Source: Amycolatopsis umgeniensis
GTDB taxonomy: Bacteria; Actinomycetota; Actinomycetes; Mycobacteriales; Pseudonocardiaceae
Assembly (NCBI RefSeq): GCF_014205155.1
Contig: NZ_JACHMX010000001.1
Span: 8,866,001-8,930,000, forward strand
Length of the DNA stretch: 64,000 nucleotides
Direction: 5' to 3'
Made by a program: the position numbers and the translations under genes. Below, in pieces: positions 9,327-17,195 of the stretch (its first letter is position 1; each line of letters begins with the position of its first letter). The notes under the pieces were generated by a model. The model made no database searches, had not been told where the DNA came from, and worked only from the letters and a program-made list of their open reading frames with translations.

Positions 9327-9911
9327 TTACTTCGCGGCGATCGCGTCCAGGGCGATGCTCGCGACCGCTTCCATCGCCGTCCGGTCGGCGCCGCGCCGGG
9401 ACATCAGCCGGAGTCCGGCGACGGTGCTGTGGGCGAATTCGGCCAGGTCTCCGGGCTCGCGGGCGCCGTCGACGCTCCCGTCGGCCTGACCCTCCCTGGC
9501 GCAGGCCGCGAGAAGGGCGAGGTGTCGTTTGGTGTCGGCGTCGATCCGCGCCTTGATCTCGGGATCGCGATCGCCGAACTCGGCCACGGTGTTGACCACG
9601 AGGCAGCCCCGGCCGCGGTGCGCGACTTCCTCCTCGATCGTGTAGGAGAACAGGGCCCGGAACCGCTCGGCGCCGGTCCCGGACTCCTCCAGTAAGGCGG
9701 TTCTGAGCACGATTCCGCGCTCGGCGTAGTGATCGAGCGCGCGCATGAACAGTTCGTGCTTGCTGGTGAAGGTGTTGTAGATGCTGCTGCGGCCCAGGCC
9801 GGTGGCTTCGCAGAGAGCCTGTGTCGACGTGCCCTCGTAGCCGCGAGCCCAGAACGCGTCCATGGCGCGCCCGATCGCCGCGCGCTCATCGAATTCCTTC
9901 GGCCTGGCCAT
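9327..9911 (-). CDS. TetR-family repressor of the MFS cassette
   Basis: 194 residues. The N-terminal helix-turn-helix (AIGRAMDAFWARGYEGTSTQALCEATGLGRSSIYNTFTSK region, residues 10-50) matches the TetR consensus; the C-terminal domain is of the TetR_C type that binds small ligands. Matching operators lie downstream of its stop ahead of the exporter and 17 bp upstream of its own ATG, so it should autoregulate and repress the exporter/NTF2 genes. The second operator also lies between it and hemH, raising the possibility that hemH is affected too. Confidence 0.88.
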   Translation of the reverse strand: MARPKEFDERAAIGRAMDAFWARGYEGTSTQALCEATGLGRSSIYNTFTSKHELFMRALDHYAERGIVLRTALLEESGTGAERFRALFSYTIEEEVAHRGRGCLVVNTVAEFGDRDPEIKARIDADTKRHLALLAACAREGQADGSVDGAREPGDLAEFAHSTVAGLRLMSRRGADRTAMEAVASIALDAIAAK

Positions 9912-9928
9912 GGAAGCGACCGTACCAG

Positions 9929-9952
9929 GTTTTGGATCGGTCGGTTCAAAAC
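9929..9952. promoter_or_regulatory. TetR operator between TetR gene and hemH
   Basis: A 24-bp near-palindrome, GTTTTGGATCGG followed by TCGGTTCAAAAC, 17 bp from the TetR start and 44 bp from the hemH start. It shares its core with the site at 9271-9294. It is positioned to block the divergent promoters of both genes. Confidence 0.8.
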
Positions 9953-9996
9953 GGGCCGGGTCAGCGTGCGGGGCGCCACAACGGCAAGATGACGGG

Positions 9997-11043
9997 GTGG
10001 GTTACGACGCGCTGCTTTGGCTTTCGTTCGGGGGTCCCGAGGGGCCCGACGAGGTGATGCCGTTCCTGGAGAACGTCACGCGGGGCCGGGGGGTCCCGAG
10101 GGAACGGCTGCTCGAGGTCTCCGAGCACTACCAGCATTTCGGCGGGGTCTCGCCGATCAACCGCCTGAACCGGGACGCGATCTCCGCGGTGGAGAAACAG
10201 CTCGCGGCGGCCGGGATCGACCTGCCCGTCCACTTCGGCAACCGCAACTGGCGGCCGATGGTCGAGGAGACCCTCGCCGAGATCACCAAGGCGGGTGCTC
10301 AGCGCGTGCTGGTCTTCCCCACGAGCGCGTACGGCGGCTATTCCGCCTGCCGTCAGTACGACGAGGACATCGAGCGCGCCCGCGCGTCGGTCGGCGACGG
10401 CGCGCCGGAACTGGTGAAGCTGCGGCAGTTCTTCGACCACCCGCTGTTCATCGCCGCCTTCGCCGACGCCGTTCGCGCCGCCCACGCGAAGCTGGGGAAC
10501 CCGCCCGGCACCCGTACGGTCTTCTGTGCCCACTCGGTGCCGGACTCGGCCGACGCCGCGTCCGGTCCGCCCTCGGAAGGCGGTCACCGCTACTCGCGCC
10601 AGATCGCCGAAGCCGCCCGCCTCGTCGCGGCCGAAGCGGGCATCGAGACCTACGACGTCGTGTGGCAGTCGCGCTCCGGCCCGCCTCAGGTGCCGTGGCT
10701 GGAGCCGGACATCGTCGACCACATCGACGCGCTGCACGCGGACGGCGTCACCTCGGTGGTGGTCTGCCCCGTGGGCTTCGTGTCCGATCACCTCGAAGTG
10801 ATCTGGGACCTCGACAACGAGGCCGCCGAGCGGGCCGCCGAACACGGCATGGGCTTCGCGCGCGCCGCGACCCCGGACACGGACCCGCGGTTCGCGGAGT
10901 TGGTCGTCGAGCTGGTTCGTGAGCACACGGAGGGTGTGCCGGCGCGGAAGCTGTCGCCGTTCCCGGCCGCCGGGTGCACGGTCAACGGGATGCCCTGTGC
11001 TGTCGGATGCTGCGAGCCTGCGAAGCGCCCCGCGCGCCCGTAG
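9997..11043 (+). CDS. hemH: ferrochelatase (coproporphyrin III type)
   Basis: A 348-residue ferrochelatase that inserts Fe(II) in late haem synthesis. In actinobacteria the substrate is coproporphyrin III (CpfC). Family marks: LLWLSFGGPEGPDEVMPFLENV at the N-terminus, the catalytic His in CAHSVPDS, and QSRSGPPQVPWLEPD. The C-terminus carries CTVNGMPCAVGCC, consistent with the [2Fe-2S] cluster of actinobacterial enzymes. The GTG at 9997 starts exactly at the conserved N-terminus, although no strong ribosome-binding site is seen. In mycobacteria this gene directly follows inhA; here a TetR operator sits just upstream. Confidence 0.94.
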   Translation: MGYDALLWLSFGGPEGPDEVMPFLENVTRGRGVPRERLLEVSEHYQHFGGVSPINRLNRDAISAVEKQLAAAGIDLPVHFGNRNWRPMVEETLAEITKAGAQRVLVFPTSAYGGYSACRQYDEDIERARASVGDGAPELVKLRQFFDHPLFIAAFADAVRAAHAKLGNPPGTRTVFCAHSVPDSADAASGPPSEGGHRYSRQIAEAARLVAAEAGIETYDVVWQSRSGPPQVPWLEPDIVDHIDALHADGVTSVVVCPVGFVSDHLEVIWDLDNEAAERAAEHGMGFARAATPDTDPRFAELVVELVREHTEGVPARKLSPFPAAGCTVNGMPCAVGCCEPAKRPARP

Positions 11044-11102
11044 CCCGCCGCTACTCCTTCAGAACACCGGAACCGCCCCGATCCTCGCGCGATCGCTCCG
11101 CG

Positions 11103-11167
11103 ACCGATGCCCCCAATGCCACATTGGAGACGCTCAGCGTCTCCAATGTGGCATTGGGGGCATCGGT
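11103..11167. terminator. perfect 65-bp palindrome after hemH
   Basis: Two perfect 32-base arms around a single central base. The left arm contains CCCCCAATGCCACATTGGAG and the right arm is its exact complement. It lies 60 bp after hemH and faces the lipoprotein gene that ends at 11338. Its sequence is unrelated to the GGCCTTCA family. I see no further feature in 11168-11337. Confidence 0.8.
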
Positions 11168-11337
11168 ACTCACGGCCCCGCGCCTGCAAGGGCCGAAGGG
11201 GCCTCCTCGCCGGCTGTCGGCCGTCGCGACCGGACCGATCACGCGAAGCTGTGGATTTCTGGTCATCCAACGCACCGAAATCCACATAGGCGGTGTCCTG
11301 GTTCTGGCGTCGCGCGGGAGTTCGCGCCGCGAGGCGA

Positions 11338-11949
11338 TCAGTCGTGGAAACCGATGCTCCGCGACGAGACCTTCAGCTTCTTCGTCTTGGTCAGCGTCCC
11401 GCCGTAGTGGTAGCACTGGATCCCGGTGTCGACCAGTTCGTCGTCGACGCCCAGCCGCACCGTCGTGACCTCCGGGATCTTGTCGCAGCGGAGCACGTCG
11501 TCGGCGTCGAGCGGGTCGCCGTTCTGGAAGGCCATGATCGATTCGTGGAACTCCCGGTGCACCTCTTCCCGGACGAGCAAACGGGCCTTCGCGGTGATGT
11601 CCTGCTTGTAGGTGTCCATGGCCTTGCCGGGGTAGTAGTCGTAGATCCGGGCGTCGATCTGGACGGTCTGGTCCTTGAAGCGCGCAGTGCAACTCAGGGA
11701 GCTGCCGGAGAACTCGCCGCACTGGAGGGCGAGGCCGGGATTCGGTCCGCCGATCATGCCCTCCGCCCGCTCCTTGATTTCGAACTGGACTTTGCCCGCG
11801 AGATCTCGCGGGGACTCCCCGCGGTCGGCCGCCGAGGTGGGGGCCGGACTCGGTACGAGTTCCGTGCTGGCCTCGTCGTAGGTCGGCCCGCATGCGCTGA
11901 GCAGGGCGATCGATGCGGCGGCGAGGGCTGGGACGGCGCGGCGAGTCAT
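11338..11949 (-). CDS. lipoprotein of unknown function
   Basis: 203 residues. A twin-arginine/hydrophobic start runs into the lipobox LLSAC at Cys20, then a Pro/Ser/Thr linker. The rest is a soluble domain with four cysteines (LQCGEF, SLSCTARF, LRCDKI, IQCYHY), which could pair as two disulfides outside the cell. I recognise no family. The ATG overlaps the stop of the upstream TetR gene (ATGA), so the two are coupled and the TetR probably controls this gene as well. Confidence 0.8.
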   Translation of the reverse strand: MTRRAVPALAAASIALLSACGPTYDEASTELVPSPAPTSAADRGESPRDLAGKVQFEIKERAEGMIGGPNPGLALQCGEFSGSSLSCTARFKDQTVQIDARIYDYYPGKAMDTYKQDITAKARLLVREEVHREFHESIMAFQNGDPLDADDVLRCDKIPEVTTVRLGVDDELVDTGIQCYHYGGTLTKTKKLKVSSRSIGFHD

Positions 11950-12533
11950 CGGGTTTTCCCTTGCGTGGTGGCGATCCGGGACAGGTGCAGGTCGATCAGG
12001 GCGATGGCTTCTTCGCCGGACTGATAGCCGAGCAGCACCGCGTCTCCCAGGCCGGACACCAGGGCCAGGAGGGAGGCGGCTTCGGCGGGCGGGTCCACAG
12101 TGGACACGAGGGTGCCGTCGTCCCGTGCGGCCGCGAGCATGGCCGCCACCGCGTCGCGGAGCTGGCCGTGCCCGGTTCGGAAGTGGCCGGCGATCGCCGG
12201 ATCCTTGAGCGCGCGTACCAGGAAGGCGTTGGCCACCAGCGCGTCGTCCCGGGCGGCGTCGTCGAGGGGGAGCAGGGCGACGAGCAGATCCCGGACGCCG
12301 GGTTCGCCTGCCGAGGCGATGCGCTCCTCGACTCCGCCCCGCAAGGTGGTCGCCGCGTAGCGCAGCATGTCGTCCCTCGACGCGAAGTAGTGCTGGACGA
12401 ACCCTTTCGAGATACCCGCTTCGGCCGCGACTTCGTTCAGGCTGACCCCTTCGAGTCCCCGGTCGGCCGCGATCCGGCGGACGGCCGCGGCGATCTGCCA
12501 CCGCCGTTCCTCGTGATCGACTCGTTTGGGCAC
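11946..12533 (-). CDS. TetR-family regulator (BetI-like C-terminus)
   Basis: 195 residues: HTH at about 10-55 (GLEGVSLNEVAAEAGISKGFVQHYF) and a ligand domain like that of BetI/TetR_C_6. It is divergent from the hydrolase/membrane-protein pair at 12621, and the shared intergenic region holds two inverted 21-bp sites (12548-12604). It is coupled to the lipoprotein downstream. Expected role: repression of both directions until an unknown ligand binds. Confidence 0.9.
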   Translation of the reverse strand: MPKRVDHEERRWQIAAAVRRIAADRGLEGVSLNEVAAEAGISKGFVQHYFASRDDMLRYAATTLRGGVEERIASAGEPGVRDLLVALLPLDDAARDDALVANAFLVRALKDPAIAGHFRTGHGQLRDAVAAMLAAARDDGTLVSTVDPPAEAASLLALVSGLGDAVLLGYQSGEEAIALIDLHLSRIATTQGKTR

Positions 12534-12547
12534 CTATGCCTCCCTTG

Positions 12548-12604
12548 ACAGTCCGATCGGATTGCAAACTTGTCACCAACTGCTTTACAATCCGATCGTA
12601 CCGT
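12548..12604. promoter_or_regulatory. paired TetR operators in divergent promoter
   Basis: A 21-bp segment at 12548-12568 (core TCCGATCGGA) recurs in inverted orientation at 12584-12604 with 17 of 21 positions identical. Both sit between the divergent starts at 12533 and 12621, so they probably bind the TetR at 11946 and cover both promoters. Confidence 0.8.
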
Positions 12605-12620
12605 AAAAGGAGGGGTGCGA

Positions 12621-13517
12621 ATGAAGGTGGGCGGTTTCTCCTCGCCGGAGGCGCGAGCCGAGTACGAGGTCGTCTACGAACGAGGTCTGGCGGCCTTGCC
12701 GGCGCCGGTCGCGATCCACGACGTCCCGACGGCGTTCGGGGTGGCGCGTGTGTACCGGTTCGGACGGCCGGGTGGCACGCCGGTCGTGCTGCTGCCCGGG
12801 CGCGCGGGTACCGCGGTGATGTGGCAACCCAATCTGGCGGCGCTGCTCCGGCGCGGCGAGGTCTACGCGGTGGACCTCATCGGCGAGCCCGGCCGCAGCG
12901 AGCAGACGGTCCCCATCCGCGACGGTGCGGATCAAGCCGCCTGGCTCGATACGGTGCTCGCGGAACTCGACCTGGCGACCGTGCACCTGATCGGGTACTC
13001 GTTCGGCGGCTGGCTCGCGGCCAACCTCGCCGCTCGGGCGCCGGAACGGCTGAAGTCGGTCACGCTGATCGATCCCGTGCTGACGTTCGGCGGTTTGACC
13101 GCGGGATTGGTCGTCCGTGCGACGCTCTCCGCGATCCCCTTCGTCAACCGCTGGGCTCGCCCGTCGTTCCTCCGCTGGATTTCCGGCGGTGCGGAAGTCG
13201 ATGCCACGGATCCGGTCGCGCGGGTGATCGACGAGGGGATGCGGACCTACCGCATCGCCCTGCCGTCACCCAGGTTGATCACCGACGATCAGCTGCGTTC
13301 GCTGAGGATGCCCGTACTGGCCCTGGTGGCCGGGCGCAGCGTCATCCACCACCCGGAGCGTGCGGCCGCGCGCGCCCGCGACCTCCTGCCCGAGGGACAG
13401 GTCGAACTGTGGCCGTCGGCGACCCACGCCATCGCGGGAGAAGCGGCGGGGGAGGTCAACACGCGGGTGCTGGCCTTCTTGGCGGACTGTGACGCCATCG
13501 GGAAGACGCCAACGTGA
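12621..13517 (+). CDS. alpha/beta hydrolase
   Basis: 298 residues with a classical alpha/beta hydrolase layout: oxyanion strand VVLLPGRAG near residue 55, nucleophile elbow GYSFGG, and a late His in ATHAIAG. The start has AAAGGAGG 8 nt upstream. It belongs to the large group of carboxylesterase/lactonase-like enzymes; the substrate is unknown. The stop overlaps the next gene (GTGA). The divergent TetR with visible operators suggests induction by a compound that this enzyme hydrolyses. Confidence 0.85.
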   Translation: MKVGGFSSPEARAEYEVVYERGLAALPAPVAIHDVPTAFGVARVYRFGRPGGTPVVLLPGRAGTAVMWQPNLAALLRRGEVYAVDLIGEPGRSEQTVPIRDGADQAAWLDTVLAELDLATVHLIGYSFGGWLAANLAARAPERLKSVTLIDPVLTFGGLTAGLVVRATLSAIPFVNRWARPSFLRWISGGAEVDATDPVARVIDEGMRTYRIALPSPRLITDDQLRSLRMPVLALVAGRSVIHHPERAAARARDLLPEGQVELWPSATHAIAGEAAGEVNTRVLAFLADCDAIGKTPT

Positions 13518-14143
13518 CCGCGCGCGGTGGCCGGAACCCGACGCTCGCACTCCTGCTCTGGGACGTCGCGCTGCCCTTGGCCGCCTACTACGGGCTCCGG
13601 ATCGCCGGGCAGAGCGAGCAGGTCTCGTTGCTGGCTGGGGCCGCGATGGCCGCGTTCCGGATCGCCTGGGTCGCCGTCCGGGACAGGTCGTTCGACGGCT
13701 TCGCGGCGTTGCTGGCCGGAATCCTCGGTGTCGGGCTCGTGCTTTCGCTGTTCACAGGTGACGCGAGGTTCTTGCTGCTGAAGGAATCCTTCGGTACCGC
13801 GACCGCGGGGATCGTGCTGCTGATGAGCTGTTTCGGTCGCACGCCGATGGTGCTCGTCGCCGTCCGCGCCGGTTCCAGCGAGGCCAAGCGCGCCGAGATC
13901 GACAGGCTCGGAGACGAGGTGCCCGCTTTCCGCCGCGCGTTCACCCGGATGTCCGCGGTGTGGGGAGTGGCCCTGCTCCTGGAGGCCGTGGTGCGGGTCC
14001 CGCTGGTCTGCACCCTGTCGGCCGACGTGATGAACGGGGTCAGCGTGGTCCTGCTCATGGCCGTCATCGGCGGGCTTTCGCTGTGGTCGGTCCGGTATGC
14101 CGGGAAAGTTCTGGACAGGCACACGAGTCACGAAAGCCTGTAG
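13514..14143 (+). CDS. VC0807-like multi-pass membrane protein
   Basis: 209 residues with about six hydrophobic segments and conserved polar features near the N-terminus (LLWDVALPLAAYYGLR). It resembles the uncharacterised VC0807/septation-protein-A-like integral membrane family often annotated in actinobacteria. The GTG start overlaps the hydrolase stop, giving one coupled unit under the same TetR. No function can be assigned. The convergent SDR stop is only 3 bp away and no terminator fits between them. Confidence 0.7.
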   Translation: MTARGGRNPTLALLLWDVALPLAAYYGLRIAGQSEQVSLLAGAAMAAFRIAWVAVRDRSFDGFAALLAGILGVGLVLSLFTGDARFLLLKESFGTATAGIVLLMSCFGRTPMVLVAVRAGSSEAKRAEIDRLGDEVPAFRRAFTRMSAVWGVALLLEAVVRVPLVCTLSADVMNGVSVVLLMAVIGGLSLWSVRYAGKVLDRHTSHESL

Positions 14144-14146
14144 CGG

Positions 14147-15082
14147 TCAGGGGTCTGGAGTGACGCCGGTGGCGGCGCTCGTGATCTGCCACAGTTCGCT
14201 CGCGAGCCTCTGGTCCTTGGCGGCCGCCGAGCGGCGTGCCGGACCGGCCGGGCCGCGGATCTCGAACGGTCCGTTCGGGCCCAGGTAGTCGCCGCCATCG
14301 ACCGGCCCCGTGGCGGCGACGAGCTGGGGTGCGATACCGGCGGTGACCGGCTGCGAGAGGTACCGATCCGGCAGCACGAGAAGACGGGACCTCCACGTGC
14401 TCCCGCGGGCCAGGGCGTTGGTCAGCAGCTGTGACGTCGTCAGTCCCGGGTGAGCGGCGATCGATGACACCGGGTCGCCGGCGGCGCGCAGTCGCCGATC
14501 GAGCTCCGCGGCGAACAGGAGGTTCGCGAGCTTGGAGGCTCCGTAGGCGCGGGTCGGCGAGTAACGCCGGCGCTCCCAATGCAGGTCGGCGAGGTCGAGT
14601 CCGCCGGTGCGGTGGCCGAGGCTGGACGTCGTCACGACCCGGGCGGGTCGCCCGCGGTCTCCGGCGGCCCGCAGCGCGGGCATCAGCAGCCAGGTCAGCG
14701 CGGCCGGACCGAGGTGATTGGTGCCGATCTGCAGCTCGAACCCGTCCTTGGTCCGGCTGTGCGGCCCCAGCGATACCGCGGCGTTGTTGATCAGCACGTC
14801 GATCCGGTCCCCGGCGCGTTCCCGGATCTCCGTGGCGGCGGCCCGTACCGAGGAGAGGTCGGCCAGGTCGAGCAGAACGGGTTCGGCCGATCCGGCGCCG
14901 TCGATCCCGGCTCGCACCTGGTCGACGGCCGCCGCTCCGCGCTCGGCGTCGCGAACGGTCATCAGGATCCGGGCACCGGCCGCCGCCAACGCGCAGGAGA
15001 GGGCCAGTCCCAGGCCGGAGGTCGTCCCGGTGACGACGATGGTGCGGCCCGTCAGGTCGGGTAACTCATATGACACTGTCAT
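14147..15082 (-). CDS. short-chain dehydrogenase/reductase
   Basis: 311 residues from the ATG at 15082. Nucleotide motif TGTTSGLG, NNAAVSLG (NNA), catalytic Ser in VVTTSSLG and Tyr-x3-Lys as YGASKLAN place it in the retinol-dehydrogenase/WWOX-like branch of classical SDRs. The start is uncertain: a second in-frame start at 15118 would add MTVSSELGRLFH. Both candidate starts lie in or beside copies of the TGACACTGTCA operator, so the operator would block the 5' end of the gene. Substrate unknown. Confidence 0.85.
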   Translation of the reverse strand: MTVSYELPDLTGRTIVVTGTTSGLGLALSCALAAAGARILMTVRDAERGAAAVDQVRAGIDGAGSAEPVLLDLADLSSVRAAATEIRERAGDRIDVLINNAAVSLGPHSRTKDGFELQIGTNHLGPAALTWLLMPALRAAGDRGRPARVVTTSSLGHRTGGLDLADLHWERRRYSPTRAYGASKLANLLFAAELDRRLRAAGDPVSSIAAHPGLTTSQLLTNALARGSTWRSRLLVLPDRYLSQPVTAGIAPQLVAATGPVDGGDYLGPNGPFEIRGPAGPARRSAAAKDQRLASELWQITSAATGVTPDP

Positions 15083-15117
15083 ATGGAACAGCCTGCCCAG
15101 TTCGGATGACACTGTCA
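15067..15117. promoter_or_regulatory. two TetR operators, TGACACTGTCA
   Basis: A perfect 19-bp palindrome (CATATGACACTGTCATATG, 15067-15085) and a second TGACACTGTCA core at 15107-15117, centres 36 bp apart, between the divergent SDR and TetR genes. They are the likely targets of the TetR at 15133. Confidence 0.85.
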
Positions 15118-15132
15118 ACTAGAGTGGCCGGT

Positions 15133-15705
15133 GTGACACGCACCGAGACCGCCGAGGCCACGCGGCAAGCACTGGTCCGCGCCGCTTCCGAGCTGCTCGA
15201 CCAGGGCGGTCCCGACGCCGTGACGCTGCGTGCGGTCGGAGCCCGGGCCGGAGTCTCACGAGGCGCGCCCTACGGGCACTTCGAGAACAAAGAACACCTG
15301 CTGGCCCAGCTCGCCATCAACGCTTGGAATTCACTGGCGGACGACGTCGAGCACCTTCGCGCGAACCTCGGGTCCACTTCGGACATACGGCTGGAGCGGG
15401 CCATTCTGGCGTTGATCGACGTCGCTCGCCGACGGCCGCACCGGTACGCGCTGATGTTCAGTGTTCCGGCGGACACGCCTGCCGCCGTGGAGGCCGCAGG
15501 CCGCCTCGAGGGCGTGTTCCTGGCCCTTGTCGCGGATATGGTCGGCGAATCCGACGCGCCTCGGTACGGTGCGCTGCTGATGTCGAGCGCACACGGCATC
15601 GCGGGAATGGAACTCAGCGGTCATCTGGCGAAAGACACGTGGCAGGTCAGCGTGGAGCAACTCGTGCACATGCTGATCGACGCGATCCGGCAAGGAGCCC
15701 CGTAG
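15133..15705 (+). CDS. TetR-family regulator
   Basis: 190 residues. The HTH spans roughly 12-50 (TLRAVGARAGVSRGAPYGHFENKEHLL), and the C-terminal domain resembles TetR_C_13/WHG-type domains. The GTG at 15133 is preferred because TAGAGT at 15120-15125 lies 7 nt upstream, as in leaderless transcripts; an upstream ATG at 15106 lies inside the operator and is less likely. It is divergent from the SDR, with two palindromic operators between them. The stop is 3 bp from the opposing stop at 15709. Confidence 0.88.
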   Translation: MTRTETAEATRQALVRAASELLDQGGPDAVTLRAVGARAGVSRGAPYGHFENKEHLLAQLAINAWNSLADDVEHLRANLGSTSDIRLERAILALIDVARRRPHRYALMFSVPADTPAAVEAAGRLEGVFLALVADMVGESDAPRYGALLMSSAHGIAGMELSGHLAKDTWQVSVEQLVHMLIDAIRQGAP

Positions 15706-15708
15706 CGA

Positions 15709-16533
15709 CTACGGGTGCCTGTCCGCCTGGTCCGCGAACACCCGCACCGCTTCGTTGATCGCCGCGTACCGGGCACCCCGGACGGCCTCGCTCAACGGGC
15801 GCAACGCTTCGGCCCGCCGAACCGCCGCCGAAGCTGACAGCGCGCCGCCAGGATCGTCGGATTCGGCGATCGCGAGGATCGCCGCGATCTCCTCCGCGCG
15901 CTGAAGCACCCGCAGCGAACGGCTCGGCATCCCGGCGGGCCAGGGCGCGTCGGTGGCCGACCGCAGCCGTGCCGAGAGCTCCGCCCGGACGCCCGGCCGG
16001 TCGCGGGCGACGTCGAGTGACTGCAGCGCGCCCGCGCTCGCGCGGATCGCGTCGGTCAGGCCGTGCTCGGCTTCGCCCAGCGGGCGGTACTCGAGGACAC
16101 CCGGCGTGGGCACCGAGTACACGGTCCACCGCATCAGGCCCTCGGCGATCGCCTCCGGGACCACGCCGTAGCCGAGATCCGGCAACACGGCGGCATCGCC
16201 GGTCCGCAACGCGGCCTCGGTGAACTGCCCGCCACCACCCAGCCCGCGCACGTCACCGGGCACCGGGAGCAGCAACTGCATGCTCTTCGCACCCTGCGAA
16301 CGCAAAGCGAGGAGCAACTGGACCGGGGTCGCGGCGCGGTTGAACGCGAGCGGCAGATCGAACGCCTCGGCGGCCGCGGCATCCGCGGCGACGAAGTCGT
16401 GGGCTTCGCCCCAGACCTGAAGGGCGTCAAGGACGTCGTCGGAGGCGGCGGCTCCGTTCAGCCACGCCGAAGACCAGACCGCGAGGGTCGCACTAGGACG
16501 GCACACCGGACTGATTTTAGTCGTGCTTTCCAC
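15709..16533 (-). CDS. conserved hypothetical protein, Ala-rich
   Basis: 274 residues from a GTG start. I do not recognise the family. It is alanine-rich and mostly helical in the C-terminal half, with a central part containing LLLPVPGDVRGLGGGGQFTEAALRTGDA. No signal peptide, membrane segment or metal motif is visible. Codon use matches the neighbours. The next gene upstream (the response regulator) ends 20 bp away on the same strand, so this gene could be the distal member of that operon. Confidence 0.7.
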   Translation of the reverse strand: MESTTKISPVCRPSATLAVWSSAWLNGAAASDDVLDALQVWGEAHDFVAADAAAAEAFDLPLAFNRAATPVQLLLALRSQGAKSMQLLLPVPGDVRGLGGGGQFTEAALRTGDAAVLPDLGYGVVPEAIAEGLMRWTVYSVPTPGVLEYRPLGEAEHGLTDAIRASAGALQSLDVARDRPGVRAELSARLRSATDAPWPAGMPSRSLRVLQRAEEIAAILAIAESDDPGGALSASAAVRRAEALRPLSEAVRGARYAAINEAVRVFADQADRHP

Positions 16534-16553
16534 GAAACCGGGAAATGGGCGCG

Positions 16554-17195
16554 TTAACCCTTGGGTTTCAGCAGTCTCAGGTGAAACGCCTCTGCCACCG
16601 CCGCGGCCCTGTCACCGACGCCCAGCTTCCCGTAGATGTTCAGCAGATGGGACTTCACCGTCGCTTCGGTGATGAACAACCCCGCGGCGGCCTCCCGGTT
16701 GGTGTTCCCGGCCGCGACCAGCCGCAGGACCTCCAGTTCTCGCTCGCTGAGCGGCCCCGGCGCGGGCGTGCGCATCCGGTCCATCAGCGTGGCCGCGACC
16801 GACGGCGCCAGCACGGCCTCGCCTCGGGCGGCCGCGCGGACAGCACGGAGCAGATCGTCGCGCGGTGCGTCCTTGAGCAGGTAGCCCGTCGCGCCGGCTT
16901 CGATGGCGGGCAGCACGTGCGTGTCCGCGTCGTAGGTGGTCAGCACGAGCACTCGCGCCGGATTGCCCTTCGCGGCCAGCTCACCGATGGCGGTGACGCC
17001 GTCCGTCCCCGGCATCCGCAGATCCATCAGGACGACGTCCGGACGCAAGGCCTCGGCGAGCCGGACCGCTTCGGCGCCATCGGTGGCTTCGCCGACGACC
17101 TCGAAGCCCGGATCTCGGGCGAACATGCTGCTCAGGCCATCGCGGACGACGGGGTGATCGTCGGCGATGAGCAGCCGGATCGGTGACTCAGCCAT
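16554..17195 (-). CDS. NarL/LuxR-family response regulator
   Basis: 213 residues: receiver domain with LLIADDHPVVRDGL, phospho-acceptor Asp58 (VVLMDLRMPGTDG) and Lys in YLLKDA, then a LuxR-type HTH (LSERELEVLRLVAAGNTNRE and onward to KSHLLNIYGKLGV). The ATG at 17195 lies inside the end of the kinase gene, an 8-bp overlap, so the two are coupled. It should be phosphorylated by the kinase at 17188. Targets unknown; an inverted repeat upstream of the kinase (18464-18505) is a candidate autoregulatory site. Confidence 0.92.
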   Translation of the reverse strand: MAESPIRLLIADDHPVVRDGLSSMFARDPGFEVVGEATDGAEAVRLAEALRPDVVLMDLRMPGTDGVTAIGELAAKGNPARVLVLTTYDADTHVLPAIEAGATGYLLKDAPRDDLLRAVRAAARGEAVLAPSVAATLMDRMRTPAPGPLSERELEVLRLVAAGNTNREAAAGLFITEATVKSHLLNIYGKLGVGDRAAAVAEAFHLRLLKPKG

